From an uncultured Peptococcaceae bacterium (lineage in GTDB: Bacteria; Bacillota; Dehalobacteriia; UBA7702): DNA of 6,660 nt. Within the stretch, counting starts at the first letter, position 1; the number at the start of each line of letters is the position of its first letter. Positions 1-5,341 of this stretch are shown here, piece by piece. The position numbers and the translations under genes are program-made. A model generated the notes under the pieces. It saw nothing but the letters and a program-made list of their open reading frames with translations. It was not told the DNA's origin and made no database searches. Where the stretch lies: positions 1 through 6,660 of the forward strand of contig CALFRX010000131.1 in NCBI GenBank assembly GCA_937919295.1, in the 5' to 3' direction.

Positions 1-21
1 AGACGTGTGCTCTTCCGATCT
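1..21 (+). other. Illumina TruSeq adapter remnant (sequencing artefact)
   Basis: The first 21 bases (starting AGACGTGTGCTC and ending TTCCGATCT) are identical to the 3' end of the standard Illumina TruSeq read-2/index adapter. They are not part of the organism's genome. The open reading frame on the minus strand is interrupted exactly where the adapter begins, so this marks a contig end with an untrimmed read. True genomic sequence starts at about position 22. Confidence 0.96.
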
Positions 22-91
22 GGGTCGACAGTACCCCAAAGACCAGATATAACAAAACCGGTTTGTATTTTTTCATGAAATCCAAGGTCAT
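22..91 (-). CDS. GtrA-like family membrane protein, N-terminal fragment (truncated by contig end)
   Basis: Reading the minus strand from the ATG at 89-91 gives MTLDFMKKYKPVLLYLVFG followed by VLST, after which the frame runs into adapter sequence. A short basic stretch (KKYK) followed at once by a hydrophobic helix of the form LLYLVFGVLST is the typical start of GtrA-like proteins. These are small proteins of about 120-150 residues with four helices, proposed to flip polyprenyl-phosphate-linked sugars across the membrane. Only 23 codons are present, so the call rests on this start plus context: a divergently transcribed GT2 of the GtrB/DPM1 type, the usual partner. A Met at residue 6 (codon 74-76) is an alternative start. 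No strong Shine-Dalgarno is visible for either; a weak TTGGA precedes Met6. A sigma-A-like promoter lies just upstream at 123-151. Other small helical membrane proteins cannot be excluded. Confidence 0.68.
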
Positions 92-122
92 TTTTTACCC
101 GCATCCGTTCTTTTCTCCATGT

Positions 123-151
123 ATATTAACACATCGGGGTGATTTTTACAA
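123..151 (-). promoter_or_regulatory. Predicted sigma-A promoter for the GtrA-like gene
   Basis: On the minus strand a TTGTAA (-35, 146-151) is separated by exactly 17 bases from TAATAT (-10, 123-128). TGT precedes the -10, giving an extended -10 (TGn). The predicted transcription start near 116 leaves a leader of about 25 nt before the ATG at 91. Each hexamer matches the consensus at four of six positions. Confidence 0.5.
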
Positions 152-174
152 TTTGATATTTCTTTCTGCCTTAA

Positions 175-190
175 GTCGCTAAAAAGCGAC
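175..190. repeat. Short perfect hairpin GTCGCT-AAAA-AGCGAC
   Basis: A 6-bp perfect inverted repeat (175-180 and 185-190) encloses an AAAA loop. It sits in the middle of the divergent intergenic region, upstream of both predicted promoters. No U-tract follows on either strand, so it is unlikely to be a terminator. It could be a protein-binding site. Confidence 0.4.
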
Positions 191-193
191 ATT

Positions 194-213
194 ACAAGCA
201 AATTAACGCTTGT
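194..213. promoter_or_regulatory. Candidate operator: inverted repeat ACAAGC-N8-GCTTGT overlapping a -35 box
   Basis: Perfect 6-bp arms (194-199 and 208-213) are spaced so that their centres are 14 bases apart, compatible with binding of a dimeric regulator. The right arm overlaps the -35 hexamer (210-215) of the promoter for the GT2 gene, a typical position for a repressor site. Nothing identifies the regulator, and arms this short can occur by chance in AT-rich DNA. Confidence 0.3.
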
Positions 214-238
214 TATTTATTATGTACTGCAGTATAAT
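210..238 (+). promoter_or_regulatory. Predicted sigma-A promoter for the GT2 glycosyltransferase gene
   Basis: TTGTTA (-35, 210-215) and a perfect consensus TATAAT (-10, 233-238) are separated by the optimal 17 bases. The predicted transcription start near 245 gives a leader of about 70 nt. A perfect 10-bp palindrome, TACTGCAGTA (225-234), overlaps the upstream edge of the -10 and could be a second regulator site. Confidence 0.7.
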
Positions 239-306
239 GTTTCTAATCATGACAAAAGCCAACAAATTCACACAATCCCAACAAAGATGAAACTCATGCT
301 TAAACT

Positions 307-312
307 GGAGGT
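307..312 (+). promoter_or_regulatory. Ribosome binding site GGAGGT that sets the GT2 start
   Basis: GGAGGT lies 4 bases before the ATG at 317. The upstream in-frame ATG at 287 has no comparable site, and the ten residues it would add do not belong to the GT2 fold. This makes 317 the likely start. Confidence 0.85.
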
Positions 313-316
313 TTTC

Positions 317-1246
317 ATGTCCACAGTCGCCGTATTGATCCCCTGCTATAACGAGGAAATAACCATCGAAAAGGTGATCAAAGATTACAGAAAGGCCTTA
401 CCTCAGGCTGATATCTATGTTTACAACAACAACTCCAAGGACCGCTCTGTGGAAATCGTCAGCTCCCTCATGAAGGACGATGCCAGACTGATTCTCCGCA
501 ATGAATACCGTCAGGGCAAGGGCAATGTGATCCGCAGCATGTTCCGGGATATCGACGCCGACTGCTATCTGATGATCGATGGCGACGATACCTACCCACC
601 GGAAAACGCGGCGGAAATGGTGTCTTACGTTTTAAAGGGAGAGGCGGATATGGTCATCGGCGACCGGCTTTCCTCCACCTATTTTACAGAAAACAAGCGA
701 CCCTTTCATAACTTTGGCAACGTCTTGGTAAGAAAATTGATCAACCGCCTTTTCCATTCTAAGGTCAACAATATTATGACCGGTTACAGGGCCTTCAGCA
801 GGACCTTTGTGAAAGGTTTTCCCGTTTTATCCAAGGGTTTTGAGATCGAAACGGAAATGACGATTCACGCCATTGACAAGAACTTTTTACTGAAGGAGAT
901 CCCTGTCAGCTACCGGGACCGACCGGAGGGAAGCACTTCAAAATTAGATACTTACGGCGATGGCTTCAAGGTTTTGAAGACGATCTTTTCTCTGTTTAAG
1001 GATTATAAGCCTCTCGCCTTTTTCGGCTTCGCGGCACTGTTCTGCTTTATCATTACCATGATCCTATTCATTCCGATCCTGATTGAGTTTTACAAAACAG
1101 GACTGGTGCTGCGCTTCCCCACCCTCATCGTTTCCGTTACCTTTGGCATCATCTCACTGCTGTCCTTTTCCGTCGGCGTCATTCTCGACGTCATCGTCAA
1201 AAAACACAAACAGCTCTATGAATTGTTACTGAACTACCGGGATTAA
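317..1246 (+). CDS. GT2 polyprenyl-phosphate glycosyltransferase (DPM1/GtrB-like), membrane-anchored
   Basis: This 309-residue protein is a GT-A fold glycosyltransferase of family GT2. It is expected to transfer a sugar from a nucleotide donor to undecaprenyl (polyprenyl) phosphate at the cytoplasmic membrane face. From the ATG at 317: nucleotide-binding start VLIPCYNEE (6-14), YNNNSKDRS around 36-44, the metal-binding DGDD at 88-91 followed by TYPP, IGDR at 114-117, the acceptor-region MTGYRAFS at 154-161, FEIETEM at 175-181, and RPEGSTSKL at 202-210. Two hydrophobic segments follow (about 232-259 and 269-294), then a short basic tail. Length and the two C-terminal helices match GtrB/CsbB-type enzymes rather than soluble DPM1. 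The sugar cannot be read from sequence. Start 317 is chosen over 287 because of the strong GGAGGT. It is divergent from a GtrA-like gene and convergent with a polytopic membrane protein, so a lipid-linked sugar supply for surface polymer glycosylation is the likely role. It has its own promoter (210-238). Confidence 0.9.
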   Translation: MSTVAVLIPCYNEEITIEKVIKDYRKALPQADIYVYNNNSKDRSVEIVSSLMKDDARLILRNEYRQGKGNVIRSMFRDIDADCYLMIDGDDTYPPENAAEMVSYVLKGEADMVIGDRLSSTYFTENKRPFHNFGNVLVRKLINRLFHSKVNNIMTGYRAFSRTFVKGFPVLSKGFEIETEMTIHAIDKNFLLKEIPVSYRDRPEGSTSKLDTYGDGFKVLKTIFSLFKDYKPLAFFGFAALFCFIITMILFIPILIEFYKTGLVLRFPTLIVSVTFGIISLLSFSVGVILDVIVKKHKQLYELLLNYRD

Positions 1247-1363
1247 GTTTCTGATGAGCGAAGGTTTTAGCTCAACGGGAGGAAGTCATAACTGAGGAAG
1301 TCATAACTACTGAAAGCATCAGGACCGTACCTTCCATATCATGCTTGAGCCTTCGGTGGAAAC
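1247..1363. other. 117-nt imperfect inverted repeat; candidate structured 3' region or decayed mobile-element piece
   Basis: Directly after the GT2 stop codon there are three nested complementary blocks: GTTTC (1247-1251) with GAAAC (1359-1363), CGAAG (1259-1263) with CTTCG (1351-1355), and GCTCAA (1270-1275) with TTGAGC (1345-1350). These give 16 potential pairs interrupted by an internal loop and a one-sided bulge. The enclosed 69 nt hold a 15-bp tandem duplication, and each copy carries GGAAG, which could pair with the single CTTCC at 1331-1335. CTGATG (1251-1256) can instead pair with CATCAG (1317-1322), so alternative folds exist. I find no convincing coding sequence here. Between its end and the terminator (1364-1432) I see nothing I can name. 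Confidence 0.4.
1279..1308 (+). repeat. Perfect 15-bp tandem duplication GAGGAAGTCATAACT x2
   Basis: Two identical, directly adjacent copies occupy 1279-1293 and 1294-1308. They lie inside the imperfect inverted repeat downstream of the GT2 gene. A unit of 15 bases would keep a reading frame, but the surrounding frames are short or interrupted. Recent slippage or a copy-number-variable site are both possible. Confidence 0.9.
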
Positions 1364-1432
1364 TTCATTCTCGCAAAGACTACATTCTAAATTGCGCAAA
1401 ACTATTGACACTACCCCACTATAAGAAAAACC

Positions 1433-1462
1433 ATCCCACACAAAGATACTTTTGTGTGGGAT
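1433..1462. terminator. Bidirectional Rho-independent terminator between convergent genes
   Basis: Arms ATCCCACACAAA (1433-1444) and TTTGTGTGGGAT (1451-1462) form a perfect 12-bp stem with a 6-nt loop. On the plus strand the stem is followed by the T-rich CTCTTTCTTTT. On the minus strand it is followed by GGTTTTTCTTAT. It therefore can end transcripts of both the GT2 gene (stop at 1246) and the convergent membrane-protein gene (stop at 1514). Confidence 0.88.
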
Positions 1463-1513
1463 CTCTTTCTTTTGAATGAATGAATCAATCGATCGCTGCT
1501 ATTTATTAATGAT

Positions 1514-3349
1514 TTAGGGATCTGTTTCAAGCCCAGAAACTGAGTTTTTCATTTCTCCCCAGCAATCTTCCTCATTTTTATTCATCAGAGGGATGATCGG
1601 GACGAGAGGAACAACTAACAATAATATATACATATATCTGAAGCTGATGCCGAGAGGAGTGGCTGCCATGATCGTAAGCCAGGCGCCGATGATGGGAATA
1701 TACGGCATAAAACAAGTCATAAGATCTTTTTTCGAGCGAAGAATCAAAATCATCGCGCTGCCCATCGTTAGCCAAAAAAGCAAGCCTGAACTGATGTATT
1801 TTTTAGGGGAAACAATACTGTTAAAAGAAAATCCAAATACCTTTGAAAAATAATCGTGTTGCTCAATCCCCATATTGTTGGGCCAGACGCCCATCTGGAA
1901 ATAAGCTTCCGGGCCGGAAGCGTTAATGTTCCAGAACCCTATATTTTGCACAAAAAAGGCTTCTAAATATAGGCCGGGGTTTTGACTGAAAAGTTTTAAC
2001 CATACTTTAAAAAAGGCGGCTTTGTTCTCCTCCAAAAAGGTATCATCAAATCTACTCATATACCCTTTTGGAATATCGGCGTTACACGGAGTATACTTTT
2101 CCTTTATCTCGTCAATGTCCCATATCTTTGATATAAACGCCTTATCTTCTTCGGTATAAACACCGTCTTTGCCAATAACCGCAAATATCTGTTGTGTTGG
2201 CATGGCCAAGTTTTCCACAAATTCCGTGGAAAGATTCTTCCCATTGTAGACAGGTCCTTGTATGATGACGGTTCCGATCAATAATGCAATAGAGCAGATG
2301 GCGAATTTTTTCAAATACTTGAAAAACAAATGCCGGTATATAAAAATCAGAAATAGCAGAGAAAAAACATAAATGTATAAGCCATTGTTTCTTAAAAAGC
2401 AAACTAAAAAGGCTGTCACACAATAATGAACGATCCCGCGTGTGGAGTACAAATATTTTCCGTCAGAGATAAAGATATCGATATATATCAAAACAAGATT
2501 AAATAACGCCAAAGAAAAGAGCGTGTCCTTCCAAAAGGTTACGGCATAAAACGGAAAAAGAGGGAAAAACGCAATCAATATCATGACTGCAGCAATATAC
2601 CAGCGTGAGATATTCTTTTTATAAAGCCAGATAATGAAATGCGCCATAACCAAAATCATAATCAGCATCTGCGCAACCGTGTATAAAGCGATACCTCTTA
2701 ACAGACTCCCTGATAACATGCCTATTTTGATAAAGATGCCGGTAAACCAAGTATATAACAGTGGATGGTGGTTGTTATAGATATCGGAAATAACCTGCGC
2801 TATGGATGAAAATCCATCCGCGTAAATCGCCCCGGGCATATTTGATAATAAATACGGGAACCAGCATACAAACAAGATTGCAGAGATGATAAAAAATACC
2901 GCCGCTTGTTTTTTAAAAGAAGAGAGGTCACGCTGATTTTTATGGATCATATATTTTTCCATAAAATCATAGAATACAGTTAAGACAATAAACGCTAAAT
3001 ATATGCCCACGCAGCCAAAAACAAAAAAAGCAATGTCGCTAACCATGATTTCTCTGGCGTAATTATCGCCCGCCTTGCCAAAGATATTACCGGAATATAT
3101 AAAAATCCGGCTCATGGTCATAACTGCCGAAAATACAATCGAAAATATTCCCAACCATATGCATTTCTGCTTACTCAAAAAACGAAGTTTTTTTTCGGTT
3201 TTGAACATAATTTGGCTTTTCTCTTCCTTCTCTTCTTCACCGCGTCCCCAATAACATCTGTTCAAATCATTGCCAATATTTTTACGGTGACATCCAAAAA
3301 ACACTTTTGCGATGGTTCTCACATGGTTTTCATTCTCGGTTTCTTTCAT
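1514..3349 (-). CDS. Large polytopic membrane protein, DUF6020-like, possible GT-C-type glycosyltransferase
   Basis: The 611-residue product has about 12 hydrophobic helices: roughly 64-85, 105-128, 149-168, 196-212, 217-242, 250-269, 274-294, 308-339 (likely two), 347-364, 520-537, 546-562 and 570-588. A mainly soluble loop of about 150 residues spans 367-519. Recognisable conserved-looking motifs are PGAIYADG (172-179), NNHHPLLYTW (192-201), FWKD (272-275), LRNNGLY (319-325) and SFRYMY (569-574). These resemble the uncharacterised DUF6020 proteins of clostridia. Many helices, an Asp-containing first outer loop (D178) and one big extracytoplasmic domain recall GT-C glycosyltransferases that use lipid-linked sugars, but catalysis is inference. 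The frame is open to the ATG at 3349, but that codon lacks a Shine-Dalgarno and lies only about 5 nt after the predicted transcription start. Met48 (codon 3206-3208), preceded by AAGGAAGAG at a rather long spacing, would give 564 residues with the first helix near the N-terminus. Base composition is clearly more AT-rich than the his genes. It may also receive readthrough from the his operon. Confidence 0.75.
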   Translation of the reverse strand: MKETENENHVRTIAKVFFGCHRKNIGNDLNRCYWGRGEEEKEEKSQIMFKTEKKLRFLSKQKCIWLGIFSIVFSAVMTMSRIFIYSGNIFGKAGDNYAREIMVSDIAFFVFGCVGIYLAFIVLTVFYDFMEKYMIHKNQRDLSSFKKQAAVFFIISAILFVCWFPYLLSNMPGAIYADGFSSIAQVISDIYNNHHPLLYTWFTGIFIKIGMLSGSLLRGIALYTVAQMLIMILVMAHFIIWLYKKNISRWYIAAVMILIAFFPLFPFYAVTFWKDTLFSLALFNLVLIYIDIFISDGKYLYSTRGIVHYCVTAFLVCFLRNNGLYIYVFSLLFLIFIYRHLFFKYLKKFAICSIALLIGTVIIQGPVYNGKNLSTEFVENLAMPTQQIFAVIGKDGVYTEEDKAFISKIWDIDEIKEKYTPCNADIPKGYMSRFDDTFLEENKAAFFKVWLKLFSQNPGLYLEAFFVQNIGFWNINASGPEAYFQMGVWPNNMGIEQHDYFSKVFGFSFNSIVSPKKYISSGLLFWLTMGSAMILILRSKKDLMTCFMPYIPIIGAWLTIMAATPLGISFRYMYILLLVVPLVPIIPLMNKNEEDCWGEMKNSVSGLETDP

Positions 3350-3360
3350 TATGACGGTTT

Positions 3361-3389
3361 ATTATACCATGTCGCTGCCGTAACAACAA
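3361..3389 (-). promoter_or_regulatory. Predicted sigma-A promoter for the DUF6020-like gene
   Basis: On the minus strand TTGTTG (-35, 3384-3389) lies 17 bases from a perfect TATAAT (-10, 3361-3366), within the 43-base gap between the hisIE stop and the next gene. The start site near 3354 would make an initiation at 3349 practically leaderless. Alternatively it would give a leader of about 146 nt to the ATG at 3208. Confidence 0.6.
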
Positions 3390-3392
3390 GGA

Positions 3393-4040
3393 CTATTCAG
3401 TTTTCTTATGCCGTGAGAGCATCGCTTTTCCGATGTCATCCCAGTTAAGCCCCTGCTCATAAAGGAGCACCGTCAGATGATAAATCAGATCCGCCGCTTC
3501 GTAGGTCAATTCTTCAGGAGAGCGGTTTTTGGCGGCGATGACGCATTCCGTACTCTCCTCACCGACCTTTTTACAGATCTTATCAACGCCCTCCCGCAGC
3601 AGGTAATTGGTATAGGAACCCTCGACGGGGTTTTCTGCCCGTTCCTTAACGATACCGTATTCCAGAGCCATTCCCCGGCCAATGCTACAATCGGCCTCGG
3701 CTTTTAGCCATGTTTCGTCTTTCAGCTGGCGGAAAAAGCAGGAGAAATTTCCCGTATGACAGGCCATACCGGTCTGTTCGATCTCCAACAAAATCGTATC
3801 GCCGTCACAATCGAGTTTCATGGCCTTTAATTTTTGCAAATGACCGCTGGTTTCGCCTTTTTGCCAAAGCTTTTGGCGGCTGCGGCTAAAATAGGTGCAA
3901 TATCCTGTTTCCAGGGTTTTTTGGATGGACTCGGCGTTCATATAGGCCATCATCACGACCTGGCCGCTGACAACGTCAAAAGCGATGGCGGGGACAAGGC
4001 CCCTTTCATCGAATCTGATTTCTTTTAAAAAATCGCTCAT
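3393..4040 (-). CDS. hisIE: Bifunctional phosphoribosyl-AMP cyclohydrolase / phosphoribosyl-ATP pyrophosphatase
   Basis: This fused cytoplasmic enzyme catalyses steps 2 and 3 of histidine synthesis: it removes pyrophosphate from phosphoribosyl-ATP, then opens the adenine ring of phosphoribosyl-AMP. The N-terminal HisI domain (about 1-120) shows YFSRSRQKLWQKGETSGH (50-67), the metal-binding DCDGD (77-81), and CHTGNFSCFF (94-103) with the zinc-binding cysteines C78, C94 and C101. The C-terminal HisE domain (about 125-215) is the all-helical MazG-like pyrophosphatase, with EGSYTNYLL (140-148), KKVGEEStE (157-165) and EAADLIYHL (181-189), which carry the acidic magnesium ligands. A length of 215 residues is usual for HisIE fusions. 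The start ATG overlaps the hisA stop (ATGA at 4037-4040), with GGGAGGG 5 bases upstream, implying translational coupling. It is the last his gene, and no terminator is visible after its TAG stop. Confidence 0.97.
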   Translation of the reverse strand: MSDFLKEIRFDERGLVPAIAFDVVSGQVVMMAYMNAESIQKTLETGYCTYFSRSRQKLWQKGETSGHLQKLKAMKLDCDGDTILLEIEQTGMACHTGNFSCFFRQLKDETWLKAEADCSIGRGMALEYGIVKERAENPVEGSYTNYLLREGVDKICKKVGEESTECVIAAKNRSPEELTYEAADLIYHLTVLLYEQGLNWDDIGKAMLSRHKKTE

Positions 4041-4759
4041 ATTTTCCCTCCCAATACGTTTTCGAGTTTTACGTCGCCGGTATAGACCGCTTTGCCGATG
4101 ATCACGCCGCTGACGCCGGTTTCTTTTAAGGCCGCCACATCGCTGTCTTTTGTCACGCCGCCGGAAGCGATCACCGCGGCGGGAACAGCAGACGCCATTT
4201 TTGCCATGGCCTCAAGGTTGGGGCCGACGAGCATCCCGTCGCGGGAAATATCGGTATATATGATGGTGGCCACACCGAGGTCAGCGATGATTTTCGCAAA
4301 TTCCAAAGCGTCAAGATCGCTTTTTTCTACCCAACCGGCGATGGCCACCATCCCGTCTTTGGCATCGATACCCACGGCGATCTGTCTGCCGTATTTTTTT
4401 GCCGCTTCGGTGACAAGGCTTTTATCACGGACGGCGGAAGTACCCAAGATCACTCGGTCGAGACCGGCCTCAAGGTAGTTTTCGATCTCCGTCATGGTGC
4501 GGATGCCGCCGCCGATTTCGGCAAAAAGCCCTGTCTCTTGCCGCACTGCTTTGACGATCTCGTGGTTTACGGGATATCCCGCCTTGGCGCCGTCGAGATC
4601 CACAAGGTGTATGGCTTTCGCGCCCTTGGCCAAAAACTCTTTTGCTTTCGCCACGGGATCATCGGCAAAAACCGTTTTCTTATTGTAATCTCCCTGTAAA
4701 AGGCGGACACATTGACCATCGATCAGGTCGATGGCAGGTAAAATCTGAAAATCAGCCAT
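4037..4759 (-). CDS. hisA: ProFAR isomerase (phosphoribosylformimino-5-aminoimidazole carboxamide ribotide isomerase)
   Basis: This 240-residue (beta/alpha)8-barrel enzyme isomerises ProFAR to PRFAR, the fourth step of histidine synthesis. With the ATG at 4757-4759 as residue 1, the visible marks are PAIDL with the catalytic Asp11, VRLLQGDY (18-25), the half-barrel repeat VDLDGA (53-58), phosphate-binding GGGIR (83-87), GIDAKDG with the second catalytic Asp132, GW (142-143), TDISRDGM (169-176) and the second phosphate site SGGV (199-202). A GTG at 4760-4762 directly precedes the ATG and would add one residue. The ATG is preferred because AAGGGAG lies 7 bases before it but only 4 before the GTG. 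The start overlaps the hisB stop by one base (TGATG). It shares the fold of HisF, which is not present next to it. Full-length, no missing key residue seen. Confidence 0.97.
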   Translation of the reverse strand: MADFQILPAIDLIDGQCVRLLQGDYNKKTVFADDPVAKAKEFLAKGAKAIHLVDLDGAKAGYPVNHEIVKAVRQETGLFAEIGGGIRTMTEIENYLEAGLDRVILGTSAVRDKSLVTEAAKKYGRQIAVGIDAKDGMVAIAGWVEKSDLDALEFAKIIADLGVATIIYTDISRDGMLVGPNLEAMAKMASAVPAAVIASGGVTKDSDVAALKETGVSGVIIGKAVYTGDVKLENVLGGKI

Positions 4760-5337
4760 CACAATACTCCCTTGGTGGAAAGAACCCCGTTGCCGTCAAA
4801 GGTGGCGGCATCTTGAAAAGCATGGGCAAAGGCCTTGAAAATGGCTTCGGCCATATGGTGGTTGTTTTTGCCGTAGCGTAAATTGATGTGGAGGGTCATT
4901 TCGGCATTATGGGAAAGGGCGCGGAAAAACTCTTCCATCATTTCCAAGGGGAATTCTCCGGCTTTTTCCGCGGTAAAGGCGGCGTTAAACACAAGGTAGC
5001 TGCGACCGGAAAGGTCGATAGCGGCTTCGGCCAGGGTCTCGTCCATAGGAATCAGGGCCGCGCCGTAGCGGCGAATACCGTTCTTATCGCCCAATGCGTC
5101 TTTCATGGCTTTCCCCAAAACAATGCCAATATCCTCCACGGAGTGGTGAGTGTCAACATAAAGGTCGCCCTGGCAGCTGACGTTGAGATCACAGCCGCTG
5201 TGCTTTGCGAAAAGGGAGAGCATGTGATCAAAGAAACCCATCCCGGTCTCAACCTCGCTGTTCCCTTCGCCGTCAATATCGAGATCAAGCTCGATTTCGG
5301 TTTCATTGGTTTTTCGAATCAAAGAAGCCTGTCGCAT
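4759..5337 (-). CDS. hisB: Imidazoleglycerol-phosphate dehydratase (monofunctional)
   Basis: This 192-residue cytoplasmic enzyme removes water from imidazoleglycerol phosphate to give imidazoleacetol phosphate, using manganese. Family members assemble as 24-mers. The two repeated half-domains each carry a His-rich metal motif: DTHHSVED (62-69) in the first and GKNNHHMAEA (146-155) in the second. Also visible are GFFDHML (34-40), MDETLAEA (98-105), RALSHNAEMTLH (129-140) and the usual C-terminal STKGVL. No phosphatase domain is fused, unlike the enterobacterial HisB, so histidinol phosphate must be dephosphorylated by a separate enzyme not in this window. A GTG-ATG pair marks the start. The ATG at 5335-5337 is chosen because GAGGT lies 6 bases upstream of it. 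Four bases separate the hisC stop from that ATG, so coupling is likely. Confidence 0.97.
   Translation of the reverse strand: MRQASLIRKTNETEIELDLDIDGEGNSEVETGMGFFDHMLSLFAKHSGCDLNVSCQGDLYVDTHHSVEDIGIVLGKAMKDALGDKNGIRRYGAALIPMDETLAEAAIDLSGRSYLVFNAAFTAEKAGEFPLEMMEEFFRALSHNAEMTLHINLRYGKNNHHMAEAIFKAFAHAFQDAATFDGNGVLSTKGVL
4767..4773 (-). promoter_or_regulatory. Ribosome binding site of hisA (AAGGGAG)
   Basis: AAGGGAG lies inside the end of hisB, 7 bases before the ATG at 4759 and 4 before the overlapping GTG at 4762. This spacing favours the ATG. Confidence 0.7.
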
Positions 5338-5341
5338 CACT

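Noticed and set aside
88..120. Ten-codon minus-strand frame (MEKRTDAGKK) whose stop overlaps the GtrA-like start
   Set aside because: The predicted transcription start near 116 lies downstream of its ATG (118-120), so it would not be in the mRNA; likely chance.
287..316. Upstream in-frame ATG for the GT2 gene
   Set aside because: No ribosome binding site precedes it, while GGAGGT is placed directly before the ATG at 317, where the conserved GT2 sequence begins.
1251..1263. Hammerhead-ribozyme-like string CTGATGAGCGAAG
   Set aside because: It resembles the CUGAUGA...GAAA core, but the last A is G, there is no room for stem II, and matching stems I and III with a cleavage site are not present.
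1254..1295. Short plus-strand frame starting MSEGFSSTGGSHN after the GT2 gene
   Set aside because: Thirteen codons, no Shine-Dalgarno, and it ends inside the tandem duplication. I recognise no protein family.
1405..1425. TTGACA followed by TATAAG as a plus-strand promoter
   Set aside because: The hexamers are only 9 bases apart, far below the 16-18 needed, and the terminator follows immediately.
2142..2423. 93-codon frame on the minus strand within the DUF6020-like gene
   Set aside because: Out-of-frame overlap with a long membrane protein that has consistent helices and motifs; no ribosome binding site noticed.
4092..4478. 128-codon open frame on the plus strand inside hisA
   Set aside because: Antisense shadow of hisA, which is unambiguous from its catalytic and phosphate-binding motifs.
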